Source: Caulobacter radicis
Lineage (GTDB): Bacteria; Pseudomonadota; Alphaproteobacteria; Caulobacterales; Caulobacteraceae
Assembly: GCF_003094615.1 (NCBI RefSeq)
Contig: NZ_QDKO01000042.1
Location: 83,814 to 147,813 of the forward strand
Direction: 5' to 3'
DNA length: 64,000 bases
The position numbers were made by a program, and so were the translations under genes. The stretch's first letter is position 1, and every line of letters starts with the position of its first letter. Under the pieces are notes generated by a model. It made no database searches. It was not told the DNA's origin and saw only the letters and a program-made list of their open reading frames with translations. Below are positions 45,600-54,688 of this stretch, piece by piece.

Positions 45600-47945
45600 C
45601 TAGCGGAAACGGTAGCGTAGGGTCGCCATGACCTCGCGCGGCTGCAGGACGTTTCCCTGGCCGGCCGGCCCGGAGTTGATGTCGTAGAGGCGCTTGTCGG
45701 CGACGTTCTTGACCCCCAGCAGCGCCGACCATTTCATCGCGTCGTAGCCAAGGCTCAGATCGATGCGAGCCTGGCCGGGATTGGCTAGGTCGCCCACCGC
45801 GCTTCGGCCGATCTGCTTGCTGCGAGCCTGCACGCCGCCGCCGGCCCACCAGCCCAACCCATCGTTACCGAAGTTGTAGGTCGCCCAGAGGGTGAACTGG
45901 TGATGGGCATAGGGCGTGTTCGCCTGATATCGCGGATCGACCTTCTTGTCCGTGTAGGTGTAGGTCGTGCGCAGTTCGAGGCGCGGCAGAACCTGGCCCG
46001 AAACCTCGAACTCCACCCCTTTTGACGTCACGCCGGGAATGCTGACGTAGCAAACCTGGCTGGCGCCCTGGCAGATGACCAACGGCCAAGGATTGTCAGG
46101 ATCGGGATTGGCGACGTTCTTCTGTTCGATCTGGAACAGGGCGGCCGTGGCGGCGATCCGCTTGTTGAGCAGCAGCGCCTTGGCGCCCAGCTCGAACTGC
46201 TGCGCCTCCTCCGGCGCGACCGCCCCGCCGCCGACCACGAACTGCCCTTGGTTCGGCTTGAAGCCCTTGGAGGCGTTTCCGTAGAGCGAGAGCTCCGGCG
46301 TCAAGCGATAGACCACGCCCAGCGAGGGCAGCGTCTTCTCGAACGGCTCGACCGGCGGCGCGTTCAGTTGGGCGAAGTCGTACTTCATGCGGCGGACGCC
46401 GGCCAGGACGACTAGCTTGCCCCAGGTCAGCTGGTCCATGAGCAGGACGCCGCTCTCCTTTGGCCTGGCGCCGCCCGACACGCCGGTTCCGGGAAAGCCG
46501 AAGATCGGCCCCAGGTCCGCCGTTCGATCCCGGGTGACGCCGGTCTGCATGTTGGTGCTGTAGAGCGCGGCTGGTCGCTGGGAGATCAAAGCCTCGTTCT
46601 GGATGTCGTCATAGGCCAGCAGCAGGCTGTGGGAAATGGGCCCGGTCGCGAACTTGCCCTTCAGCTCGTACTTGAGCGACTCAACCGTGGCGTCGGTCGT
46701 CCCATAGACGCCGAGCACGAGAGCTTCTGGATAAGGGACCAGGGCGTACAGCGCGAACGGCGTCGGGACCGTGTTGTTCCGATGCTGCAGATCCTTGGTG
46801 TATCGGATGGCGAAGTTCCAGTCGGCGTTGATCGGTTGCTCGACGGCGATGGTCGTGGTCTTGGCCTCGATGTCACGGTGACCGTTCTTTGGTCCGTAGG
46901 CCACGATCGGAAGATCACCGCTCAGCTTGGTGTCGCCGGGACGTCCGATCACCAAGAGCTCCGGCGCGGTTCGCAGCTTCTGGTATTCGTACTGCGCGGT
47001 GACCTCGGTGCCCAGGCGCGGGACCTTGAATGTCACCGACGGGGCGATGTAGTTGGAGCCGCTGCCGACATAGCCTGCCGCGTTGTGATCGGAGTTCTGC
47101 GTCGACGCGACCAGCCGGGCCCGGATCGTGTTGTCGGCGTTGAGCGGACCGCCGATGTCCATGCCGACATCATAGTAGCCGCGGCTGCCGACGCTGGCGG
47201 TGACCTGACCGGTCGGCCGGTTGGGCGGCGTCTTGGTGATCACGTTGACAACGCCGCCGTAGCCCGCGTTAACGCCGGCGATGATGGCTTCGGGGCCCTT
47301 GACGACCTCCACGCGCGAAATCGCCACGATCGGCAGGTTGTTGGAGCGACCATCCGCCCCCAGGGTGCCGTTGCGCATGATGTTGGCGCTGAAGCCGCGC
47401 ATCGAGAACGACCCCTCGATGCCGCTGTTGACGCCGACGACATTGGCGGCGGCGTCAGCCAGGGTGATGGCCTGTTGGCGCTCGATCAGGGCTTCGCTGA
47501 TCGTGCTGACCGAAAGCGGCACCGTCATCGGATCGGCGTCGATGCGCGTGCCGGTGCGGTTGCGGTCGGAAAGGTGAGAGACCGCCGTCGAGGTCACCAC
47601 GACCTCGCTGACCGTGGACTCCTTGGCCGGGCAGCCGGCCGTGCGGCTGACGATCACCGCGCCGTCGGCGCACGCCATCGCCGAAGAGCCTTCCAGCAAC
47701 CGGTCCAGCGCCTGCCGGGGCGACAGGGCCCCCTGGACACCCTGGGTCGTGGCCCCGGCTAGGTCGCCATCGACGCGAACGTGGCGGCCGCTGGCGGCCT
47801 CATAGGCGGTCAGGGCGGTCTTCAGGTCGCCGGCCGGAATGGCATAGTTGCGCTGCTGCGCGGACGCGGCCGAAGCCGCAAAGACGAGCGCTCCACACAG
47901 TGCCGTGGTGGCCAGGTAGGAGCGAATGGAGACAGACTTTTTCAT
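45600..47945 (-). CDS. TonB-dependent siderophore-type receptor with STN domain (cassette B)
   Basis: A 781-residue outer-membrane receptor. The start at 47945 begins the signal peptide (MKKSVSIRSYLATTALCGAL..., cleavage near ASAQ); the open frame to 48785 is the shadow of the next gene. A STN domain (about 30-105, YAIPAGDLKTALTAYEAASG) is followed by a plug with SHLSDRNRTGTRIDADPM, nearly the same text as in receptor A, and a barrel ending ATLRYRFR. The two receptors are clear paralogues. A T-rich terminator at 48117-48149 separates it from the two upstream cassette B genes, so it has its own promoter. Confidence 0.93.
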   Translation of the reverse strand: MKKSVSIRSYLATTALCGALVFAASAASAQQRNYAIPAGDLKTALTAYEAASGRHVRVDGDLAGATTQGVQGALSPRQALDRLLEGSSAMACADGAVIVSRTAGCPAKESTVSEVVVTSTAVSHLSDRNRTGTRIDADPMTVPLSVSTISEALIERQQAITLADAAANVVGVNSGIEGSFSMRGFSANIMRNGTLGADGRSNNLPIVAISRVEVVKGPEAIIAGVNAGYGGVVNVITKTPPNRPTGQVTASVGSRGYYDVGMDIGGPLNADNTIRARLVASTQNSDHNAAGYVGSGSNYIAPSVTFKVPRLGTEVTAQYEYQKLRTAPELLVIGRPGDTKLSGDLPIVAYGPKNGHRDIEAKTTTIAVEQPINADWNFAIRYTKDLQHRNNTVPTPFALYALVPYPEALVLGVYGTTDATVESLKYELKGKFATGPISHSLLLAYDDIQNEALISQRPAALYSTNMQTGVTRDRTADLGPIFGFPGTGVSGGARPKESGVLLMDQLTWGKLVVLAGVRRMKYDFAQLNAPPVEPFEKTLPSLGVVYRLTPELSLYGNASKGFKPNQGQFVVGGGAVAPEEAQQFELGAKALLLNKRIAATAALFQIEQKNVANPDPDNPWPLVICQGASQVCYVSIPGVTSKGVEFEVSGQVLPRLELRTTYTYTDKKVDPRYQANTPYAHHQFTLWATYNFGNDGLGWWAGGGVQARSKQIGRSAVGDLANPGQARIDLSLGYDAMKWSALLGVKNVADKRLYDINSGPAGQGNVLQPREVMATLRYRFR

Positions 47946-48116
47946 CGTTGTATTCCCCTCTGTCGCGACACCCCCTTCGTCGCGTTCAAAAGAGAAAACG
48001 GGTGGGTCCATCAAATCCCGCAACGGCGCCAGGGGATCTGTGGACACCACGTCCACTGCGCCTTCTGGCGACGAAATCTGGCGTGCCGTCCGCCGCCGCG
48101 AGGCGGAAAGCGGCCG

Positions 48117-48149
48117 AAAAAAACGCCGCGCGATGGGGTTCGCGCGGCG
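48117..48149 (-). terminator. intrinsic terminator after unknown protein B
   Basis: A 9-bp GC stem (48124-48132 with 48141-48149) and an 8-nt loop; on the - strand it is followed by seven T. It lies 55 bp after the stop of the unknown protein gene and upstream of receptor B, so the thioredoxin/unknown pair forms its own unit. Confidence 0.88.
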
Positions 48150-48204
48150 CTCCTGCCGTCCGGCCAGCTGGGGTCCGACCAGACGGCAAGCTTGAGTGCG
48201 GATG

Positions 48205-49077
48205 CTAGGGGCCAGCGCTCCGTCCACCCCGCGCGCAGGCGTCCAGGATGGTCTTGAAGGCCGCCGGGCCGCGGTCCGCCAGCAGCGGCCGCATCTCATC
48301 CTCGAAGAAGGCGAACAACGCCTTCTGGTCTTCGACCAGGCCCTTTTCTTCCATGCAGGCTTGGGTTCGAGCTTGGACATGGGCCTCGTGGGCGGCGAGG
48401 TCCGCGGGAGAGGCGTCGGTTGGCGGCGCGCCCAACGCCTTCCAGGTCTGCGCCATGCAGTGACGCAGCGCTTCGAAGAGTTCGTCCTGGCGCGCCAGCG
48501 GCCAGCCGTGGGCGACGCCGCGCTCATTGTTGACGGCGCGCTCCCAGGCGACCCAGACGTCGCCGCCCAGAGTCGGCGCTGTGGTTGGATCCCAGGCCAT
48601 GGAAGCCATGACAGCCGCGTACCCGGCCTGGTCGGAACCCAACGGGCCCGCAGCGAGCAAGGCCTTGCGCAGCTCGCGCCAGGTTTTCGCCGTCGGCGGC
48701 GCAGAACCGCCCTGTCGGATCGCTTCGGCGATGGCCTGCGCCGGCGCGAAGGCCGGCGTCTGGCGAAGGCGCGAGGCGGGACCATAGCCAGGGTGGCTCC
48801 AGACGCTGAGCAGCCAGTCGCGCACGATGCCGTCCGCGTCGGCTCCGGGCTCGACGGCCGACAGGGCCTGGCTGATGGCCGCCTCGCGCGGCCCGGCGTC
48901 CCGCGGCATGATCACCAGGCTCAGGAAGCTGGCGGTCAGTCCATAGTTTTGCGCCAGAGCCTCGCGCTCATCGGTGGTGGCTTCGATGTTCCAGCCGGGG
49001 TGCCCGCCCGCCTTGAGGTCTGCCAGCGCCTGGGCCTTCAGCCTCGGGTCGCCGTTGAACGCGCCCGTTCCGCTCAC
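48205..49077 (-). CDS. uncharacterised 290-residue protein, thioredoxin-linked family (cassette B)
   Basis: Paralogue of the proteins at 7293-8168 and 59758-60633. It starts with GTG at 49077, overlapping the thioredoxin stop (GTGA). The shared blocks are GAFNGD near the N-terminus, GAD followed by R..LLSVWSHPGYG near residue 85-108, TWRELRKAL near 140 and SMAWD...AP...GDVW near 168-180. A Cys-containing C-terminal third (RHCMAQTW, RTQACMEEKG) differs from the other two, which have one or no Cys. No signal peptide or membrane helix. Not recognised beyond this window. Confidence 0.85.
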   Translation of the reverse strand: MSGTGAFNGDPRLKAQALADLKAGGHPGWNIEATTDEREALAQNYGLTASFLSLVIMPRDAGPREAAISQALSAVEPGADADGIVRDWLLSVWSHPGYGPASRLRQTPAFAPAQAIAEAIRQGGSAPPTAKTWRELRKALLAAGPLGSDQAGYAAVMASMAWDPTTAPTLGGDVWVAWERAVNNERGVAHGWPLARQDELFEALRHCMAQTWKALGAPPTDASPADLAAHEAHVQARTQACMEEKGLVEDQKALFAFFEDEMRPLLADRGPAAFKTILDACARGGRSAGP

Positions 49078-49409
49078 GCCGCATCCCCAAGGTTGGCTTC
49101 GATCATCTGAGCCATCGCGCCGCGCGTCTGCATCCCCAGGAGCCTAGCCTTCAGTTCGCCGCCAACGAACATGAAGAGCTGGGGAACGCTGCGAACATTG
49201 TACCGCTCCGCAAGGTCCGGCGAGCGATCGGTGTCGACTTTCACGACACGGACCTCGCCATCGTATTCTTGGGCCACCGACGCCAGGGCCGGCTCCATGA
49301 CGCGGCAAAGGCCGCACCCGTCATTGGTGAATTCCACGATCACGGGGATCTGCGCCCCCAGGACCTCGGCCTGGAATCGGGCCTCCCCGACCTCGGGAAA
49401 ATCGACCAT
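49074..49409 (-). CDS. divergent thioredoxin with CGLC active site (cassette B)
   Basis: A 111-residue thioredoxin-fold protein. The usual WCGPC is replaced by DGCGLC (about residues 30-35); the cis-Pro segment is SVPQLFMF. Loss of the Trp and of the Pro between the cysteines is expected to shift the redox potential and substrate range. The start at 49409 aligns with the thioredoxin family and with its two paralogues of identical length. No signal peptide. Coupled to the unknown protein gene by a 4-bp overlap. Confidence 0.9.
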   Translation of the reverse strand: MVDFPEVGEARFQAEVLGAQIPVIVEFTNDGCGLCRVMEPALASVAQEYDGEVRVVKVDTDRSPDLAERYNVRSVPQLFMFVGGELKARLLGMQTRGAMAQMIEANLGDAA

Positions 49410-49753
49410 CGCCTGCTCCAGATAACCATCGCCGGGCGCGCTTAGGCACGGCGGCGCAAAGGGCTTTCGGCGCGTTCCGGCCTCTCGGCCGGTGACGCCC
49501 ATCCTGAGACAAAACGGGTGGGGACCGGCGCTCCCACAACGCCAAGCCCGCGCCGAGCAGTTTATTTTCGCAAGGCTTGCCGTGCGCGTTTGTCGGCCCT
49601 AGACGTGCCTCGGCATCAAGAGTTGGGCCTGACCCAACGCCAACCTGCCTACCCGGGCAAGGTGGTGGTCCCCGCAGGGACGATGCGGCCGATGATCGGC
49701 AACGAAACGGGACCAGACCGCGCCCTTTCGTCAATCCTAGCGAGGGCCTGGCC
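49410..49753. other. divergent intergenic region
   Basis: About 340 bp between the - strand thioredoxin gene and a small + strand gene. It should hold two promoters; no palindrome, hairpin or repeat was recognised. Confidence 0.35.
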
Positions 49754-50062
49754 ATGACCGCGACCGAAGACAACCTCGAGCTCCTGATCCCCGGAGCCCA
49801 ACTGACCCATCTCCTGACCATCGTCAGCGACGATGGTCTTCGCAGCCTGAAGACGGTGATCGACACTATTGATCGGGAAGGCGCGACATTGCATGGCGCC
49901 AACCTCGCACGCCTTGGACCGTCAATGGTCCATCGCATCCGGATCGGCGGGATCAGGGCCTCGGCGGCCCGGGACGTCGCGCGGCGGCTGGAGAACTTGT
50001 CCGGCGTCACGCGGGTCAGTGTCGAGCACTACGTCTCGCGCGAACCTGATAGCGCTCGATGA
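49754..50062 (+). CDS. small protein, possibly ACT-like fold
   Basis: A 102-residue protein from ATG 49754. The second half (VHRIRIGGIRASAARDVARRL..LSGVTRVSVEHYVSR) has the beta-alpha-beta pattern of ACT-like or ferredoxin-like small-molecule sensor domains; this is a resemblance only. No signal peptide. It lies between cassette B and the aminopeptidase gene, about 270 bp upstream of the latter on the same strand. Function unknown. Confidence 0.6.
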   Translation: MTATEDNLELLIPGAQLTHLLTIVSDDGLRSLKTVIDTIDREGATLHGANLARLGPSMVHRIRIGGIRASAARDVARRLENLSGVTRVSVEHYVSREPDSAR

Positions 50063-50329
50063 GCCGGCTGCGCGCCCTTCGCTGCAGGTTGGCGACTGGC
50101 TGCACGATAACTTGCCGGTGGGTGCAACCTTCCGCGCGAGCTCTTGCGATCTCCCGCCAATTCTTGTGAAGGCGGCGCAAATCGCGCCGCCAGACATGGG
50201 CGATGCGATGCGCATGACCCTCCCCGCCAGTTGAGGTGTCGCTGCGCCGCCTCGCCGCCAGCCGCGTCCCGCGAACTCGCCACCGGCTGGCGGCGACTTT
50301 CTCCAGACCAACCGCCCCCAGGAGCAGGC

Positions 50330-51808
50330 ATGCACGTCGAGTTCATCACACCAGACGCCCTGATCGAGTCTGAAGGCGCTATCGCCGCCCTGGTCTTCTC
50401 CAAGCGCGAACGCTCCGAGCACGCCCAAAGACTAGACGCTGTTTCGGGGGGCGCATTGACGCGCGCGATCGCCGCCGATCGTTTCACTGGCGACAAGGGA
50501 CAGGTCCTGTCGGTCCTGCCGCCCGGCGACCTGAAAGCCGCTCGCGTGGTGCTGGTCGGTGTCGGCGACGCCGCCGGGTTGGACTCTGGAGCGATCGAGG
50601 TCGCCGCCGCAACGGCCTACAATGGCGTCAAGGATAGCGGGATCGGCGAGCTTGTCCTGGCCTTGGACAGCGATCCAGCCATGGCCGCCAGCGCCGCGTT
50701 CGGCGCTCGGCTCGCCGCCTACCGGTTCGCCAAGTATCGCACCAAGCTGGAAGACGAAAAAAAGCCCTCCGTCACCCTCGTGAAGGTGGTGGCCAACGAC
50801 GTCACGGCGGCGCGGGTCGCCTACATGGAACTCTCGGCGCTAGCGGACGCCATCGAGTTCAGCCGTGATCTGGTCTCCGAACCGCCCAACGTTCTCTTTC
50901 CCGGCGAGTTCGCGGGTCGGGTGAGGGACCTAGAGCGGCTGGGTCTGGAGGTGGAGGTCCTTGGCGAGACCGAGATGGCCGCCCTCGGAATGGGAAGTTT
51001 GCTTTGCGTTGGGCAGGGCAGTGCGCGGGAGAGCCACTTGGTGGTGATGCGCTGGAATGGGGCGGCGGCCTTGGACAGTCCCGTCGCCTTCGTGGGCAAG
51101 GGCGTCTGCTTCGACAGCGGCGGCCTCTCCATCAAGCCGGCCCCTGGTATGGAGGACATGAAGTGGGACATGGGCGGCGCGGCCGCAGTGGCCGGGCTGA
51201 TGCACGCGCTCGCCGGACGCAAGGCCAAGGTCAACGCCGTCGCCGTTCTGGGCTTGGTCGAGAACATGCCCGATGGCCGAGCGGTGCGACCTGGCGACGT
51301 CGTCACCTCCATGTCCGGCCAGACGATCGAGGTTATCAACACGGACGCCGAGGGTCGCCTCGTGCTCGCCGACGCCCTCTGGTACTGTCAGGATCACTTC
51401 AAGCCACGCGCGATGATCGATTTGGCCACCTTGACCGGCGCCATCGTCGTGGCCTTGGGGTCCGACTACGCCGGCCTTTTCAGCAACGATGACACCCTGT
51501 CCGGAGCTCTGCTGAGCGCGGGAGTCGACGAACGCGAACTCCTCTGGCGCCAGCCCCTGCCCGCAGCTTACGATAAGCAGATCGACAGCATGATCGCCGA
51601 CATGAAGAACATCGGCGGCAAGGGCGGCGGGTCGATCACCGCGGCGCTCTTCCTGCAGCGGTTCGTGGCGGGTGTGCCTTGGGCCCATATCGACATCGCC
51701 TCGACGGCCTGGCGCAGCCCCTCGATAGACCCGACCGTGCCGGAGGGCGCATCCGGCTTTGGCGTACGTCTCCTCAACCGCCTCGTGGCCGATCTGTACG
51801 AGGCTTGA
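50330..51808 (+). CDS. pepA: leucyl aminopeptidase (M17)
   Basis: A 492-residue M17 metallo-aminopeptidase that removes N-terminal residues from peptides in the cytoplasm. The C-terminal catalytic domain contains GKGVCFDSGGLSIKPA (metal-binding Lys and Asp), DMGGAAAVAG and the family signature NTDAEGRLVLADALWY with the active-site Arg. The start at 50330 is preferred because it follows AGGAG and matches the family N-terminus. It is a second-site rather than obviously housekeeping copy by context: it lies between two receptor/thioredoxin cassettes, which fits degradation of imported peptides. Confidence 0.93.
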   Translation: MHVEFITPDALIESEGAIAALVFSKRERSEHAQRLDAVSGGALTRAIAADRFTGDKGQVLSVLPPGDLKAARVVLVGVGDAAGLDSGAIEVAAATAYNGVKDSGIGELVLALDSDPAMAASAAFGARLAAYRFAKYRTKLEDEKKPSVTLVKVVANDVTAARVAYMELSALADAIEFSRDLVSEPPNVLFPGEFAGRVRDLERLGLEVEVLGETEMAALGMGSLLCVGQGSARESHLVVMRWNGAAALDSPVAFVGKGVCFDSGGLSIKPAPGMEDMKWDMGGAAAVAGLMHALAGRKAKVNAVAVLGLVENMPDGRAVRPGDVVTSMSGQTIEVINTDAEGRLVLADALWYCQDHFKPRAMIDLATLTGAIVVALGSDYAGLFSNDDTLSGALLSAGVDERELLWRQPLPAAYDKQIDSMIADMKNIGGKGGGSITAALFLQRFVAGVPWAHIDIASTAWRSPSIDPTVPEGASGFGVRLLNRLVADLYEA

Positions 51809-52307
51809 TCGTATCCTCGTCGCCATCCGCGCGGCGGGGCGCCTGCGGGCCGCTCATGAGCGACACTAATATGAGCAGGCGCCCGCTCGACCAAGGGACC
51901 GGCGCTCAGCAAGAAGATCACTTGCAGGACCAACGAAATGCAACCTAAGCAAGATACTGATCAATAGGGCGAGCGGCTCGGCAACGCTTTCGGAATTATA
52001 TTCTTTTTAACCCGACATGAAAGGAATGAGATTCTTCCTAACAAGAGGCTTCTACTGAGCGAAGTCTTCCAAAGCGATCAACTGCGGCAGTTTGCCTGCA
52101 TTGCGACCCTGCCAAGAAAGTGTCATGGTCCTGGTGTCTGCTACTGCAATAGGGAGGCGGACAGACTCGATTTCCGGACCTCGGGAGGCGACGATCCGTC
52201 CGTCGGCGAAAGCAGGAGCGAGATTTGGCCCGCCGCCGCGCGGCCGTACTTCCTGGCTGGCGTCGCGCCCCCCCGGCGAGCACCGCACCCTGCTCTTTCA
52301 GCGACGC
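51809..52307. other. intergenic region with hairpin and gene remnant
   Basis: Holds a hairpin after the aminopeptidase gene (10-bp arms 51837-51846 and 51875-51884, with an inner GCTCATGAGC palindrome), an AT-rich strip at about 51945-52040, and a - strand coding remnant listed separately. No T-tract follows the hairpin. Confidence 0.4.
52052..52288 (-). pseudogene. 3' remnant of an unrecognised gene
   Basis: The - strand frame ending at 52052 has protein-like text over its last 55 codons (FADGRIVASRGPEIESV, VADTRTMTLSWQG, GKLPQLIALEDFAQ), but upstream it turns Arg/Gly-rich and meets a stop just before 52288. This looks like the C-terminal end of a truncated gene, cut where the TonB gene region now begins. 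Family not recognised; it may instead be a small intact gene. Confidence 0.35.
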
Positions 52308-53072
52308 ATGGCCGCACTCAAGGATCGCGGCGCGACTTGGGAACGGCTGATGGCCGACGACGGCGGCCGACAGCCTAGAGAACCAAAGGCGCCCTGGGCG
52401 CTTGCCCTCGGGGTCGTGGGCCTTGCCCATCTGGCCTTGATTGCGGCGGCGGCCTACCAGTCGCTCGGCGAGAGCGGCCCAGCGCCGGGCACTGGCGCCA
52501 AGACTTTCGACGTGGTCATGCTGCCCTCCTGGCCGCAACCAGGCGAGACGCGGAAGGCCAGCCTCGGCAACCGGCCTGGCGGTTCCTCCGACGGCCATGC
52601 GGCCATGGCCGCGCAGACCACCTTGGCGACGCGCGCACCGCTCGATCTGAAGGCTCCGACGGTCGCATCAAGCGTCGATGACGCCCGGATCGCGATCGAC
52701 ACGACGCCCAATGTCCCGGCGGCGCAAGCGCGCGGGGCGACGGCGGTGATCGATATCGCGCCCAACACGCCCAGCGCCGCGGCCTCGATCTGGGAGGGCG
52801 AGGTCATCGCTAAGCTGGCCTCTGTCACGCGCTATCCGGCCAAAGCCCGCTTCGACAAGCTGCAGGACACCGTCATGGTCCGGCTCACGCTGGATCGCGG
52901 GGGGCGGGTGCTTGCCGCGCGCATCCTGCAGAGCCGCGGCTACGCCATTCTGGATAATGAGGCCCAGGCTCTCGTCAAAAGAGCCTCACCCCTGCCGGCG
53001 CCCCCCTCGGACATGGCCGGGGAGACGATCGAGCTGATCGCGCCCATTAATTTCGTTCTTCGGCGCTCATGA
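52308..53072 (+). CDS. tonB: TonB energy-transducing protein
   Basis: A 254-residue inner-membrane TonB-family protein. One membrane helix lies at about residues 28-48 (WALALGVVGLAHLALIAAAAY), followed by a linker rich in Ala/Thr/Pro rather than the usual Pro-Lys/Pro-Glu repeats, and a C-terminal TonB domain (about 175-250) with TRYPAKARFDKLQDTVMVRLTLDRGG and YAILDNEAQALVKRA. The frame is open further upstream, to 52092; 52308 or 52350 is the likely start, the second having a weak GGGA site. It couples the proton-motive force to TonB receptors and is grouped with ExbB/ExbD and FecI/FecR. Confidence 0.85.
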   Translation: MAALKDRGATWERLMADDGGRQPREPKAPWALALGVVGLAHLALIAAAAYQSLGESGPAPGTGAKTFDVVMLPSWPQPGETRKASLGNRPGGSSDGHAAMAAQTTLATRAPLDLKAPTVASSVDDARIAIDTTPNVPAAQARGATAVIDIAPNTPSAAASIWEGEVIAKLASVTRYPAKARFDKLQDTVMVRLTLDRGGRVLAARILQSRGYAILDNEAQALVKRASPLPAPPSDMAGETIELIAPINFVLRRS

Positions 53073-53145
53073 TGCGGGCGTGCGACCAGCCATCACGTGA
53101 GAAGCCGCGCGACCGGATCGACCGGTCGGCGAGGAGGGTTCGACG

Positions 53146-53655
53146 TTGAGCACGGCATTGACCCAGGAGGACCTGCACGCGGTTTTTACCGACGTGCGTG
53201 GCGATCTCGAACGGATGCTTCGGCGCAAGGTGCGCGATCCCCACCTTGCCGCCGACCTGACCCAGGAAACATTCCTTCGGCTTAGGCGCATCACCGCGCC
53301 GCTGCCCGATCGGAACCAGGCGCGCCTATATCTTTTCCACATCGCCAAGAACCTCGCGACCGACCACCAGCGCAAGGAAGGGCGTCGCAACGAACTGCTG
53401 GAAGGCGCTGTCGCCCTGTTCGAGGACTACCAGCCTACGCCGGAGGAATCCGTGCTGGCCAAGGACCAAATGCGGGTTGTCGAGGCGGCATTGGAGGAAC
53501 TGCCCAAGCACTGCCGGGACGTGCTCTTCATGAGCCGGCTTTTAGGCATGAGCCATGGCGAGATCGCCACCGAGCTCAAGGTCAGCAAGAGCCTGGTGGA
53601 AAAGTACGTTGTCAAGGCCGCGCTCTACTGCCGCGCACGGCTGGAGTCGCTATAA
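53146..53655 (+). CDS. FecI-like ECF sigma factor
   Basis: A 169-residue extracytoplasmic-function sigma factor of the FecI group, from a TTG start at 53146 preceded by GAGGAGGG. Region 2 includes DPHLAADLTQETFLRLRRI and YLFHIAKNLATDHQR; region 4 includes LEELPKHCRDVLFMSRLLGMSHGEIATELKVSKSLVEKYV. It would be released by the FecR-like protein encoded 48 bp downstream and drive transcription of a STN-type TonB receptor, most simply the one at 56106-58685. Confidence 0.93.
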   Translation: MSTALTQEDLHAVFTDVRGDLERMLRRKVRDPHLAADLTQETFLRLRRITAPLPDRNQARLYLFHIAKNLATDHQRKEGRRNELLEGAVALFEDYQPTPEESVLAKDQMRVVEAALEELPKHCRDVLFMSRLLGMSHGEIATELKVSKSLVEKYVVKAALYCRARLESL

Positions 53656-53703
53656 ACGCCGCGCTGAATTGCGAATTCGCGTCAACCCAACCGTTTATAG
53701 TGC

Positions 53704-54657
53704 ATGCAGCCTCCCCAAGCGCCTGAAGCCAGCAACGACCACGGCCCGGTGGACGCCCTTGCCGAGCAAGCGACCCATTGGGTCGTGCGGTTGACGAGCG
53801 GTGAAACGACGAGCGACGAGGTCGCCACGTTCAGGCGTTGGCGCGACCAGAGCCCCGAACACGCCGCGGCGCTCGCCAAGGCCCGCCGCGACTGGCTTCT
53901 GCTGGGTCATGGTTTCGACGCGCTTGCGGAGCAGGCTTCGCCCCCTCGCCGGCGGGCGTTTCGATATGCCGCGATCGCCGCGGGCTTCTTGGCTTTTGTC
54001 GCCGTCGGCCAGCAGGCCCTGACGCACTTCAACCATGACTACGTGACCCGCGCGGGCGAACGACGCACGGTGGCCCTGGCCGATGGCTCGACCATGGTGA
54101 TCGGCGCGCGCAGCGCCGTGGACGTCAGGTTCAACGCCAACCGCCGATCGGTGGACCTGGTGCGAGGTTCGGCCTATTTCGACGTCGCGCGCGACGGCGC
54201 CAAGCGGTCATTTTCCGTGACGGTCGGCGACAGGGTCATCCGCGACATCGGCACGGCTTTTGGCGTGCGCAAAGCCGGCGCTGGGGGCGAGGTGGTCGTG
54301 GCGCAAGGCGAAGTCCAGGTCACGGGAGACCGACAGGCCGCGCCGCTGCGGGTCCGTCCGAACCAGGCCGCCAACTTCGGCCCTGGCGTCCTGCCCGCCA
54401 TCCGGTCGGTCAACGCGGCAGACCAGCTTCTCTGGATCGATGGACGTCTGGTGATCGCCGACGCGTCGCTCTCCGACGCCGTCCGGCAGATCAACCGCTA
54501 CTACGGGGGCCGGATCATCCTCCTGAAAGCGGACGATAGCCAAAGGCGCCTCAATGCGGTCATCGACCTCGACAACGTCGACGGCTGGCTCAATTCGCTC
54601 GACCGCGCGGGCGTGGCCAGGGTTTCGCGGATCGGATCGACGGTCATTCTCCGCTAA
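53704..54657 (+). CDS. FecR-family anti-sigma/signal-transfer protein
   Basis: A 317-residue inner-membrane protein. The N-terminal cytoplasmic FecR region (about 20-70, WVVRLTSGETTSDEVATFRRW, SPEHAAAL) binds the sigma factor; one membrane helix lies at about 81-100; the periplasmic FecR domain (about 110-215, VTRAGERRTVALADGSTMVIGARSA) and a C-terminal STN-interacting region follow. Such proteins relay receptor occupancy to FecI. Three STN-type receptors and the stand-alone tandem-STN protein in the window are possible partners. Confidence 0.93.
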   Translation: MQPPQAPEASNDHGPVDALAEQATHWVVRLTSGETTSDEVATFRRWRDQSPEHAAALAKARRDWLLLGHGFDALAEQASPPRRRAFRYAAIAAGFLAFVAVGQQALTHFNHDYVTRAGERRTVALADGSTMVIGARSAVDVRFNANRRSVDLVRGSAYFDVARDGAKRSFSVTVGDRVIRDIGTAFGVRKAGAGGEVVVAQGEVQVTGDRQAAPLRVRPNQAANFGPGVLPAIRSVNAADQLLWIDGRLVIADASLSDAVRQINRYYGGRIILLKADDSQRRLNAVIDLDNVDGWLNSLDRAGVARVSRIGSTVILR

Positions 54658-54688
54658 AGACAATCGTCGCCTAGGCGTCGGCCCAGGC

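Noticed and set aside
47945..48785. N-terminal extension of receptor B by 280 codons
   Set aside because: It overlaps the unknown protein gene in another frame, is Arg/Pro-rich, crosses a terminator hairpin and is followed by a proper signal peptide at 47945.
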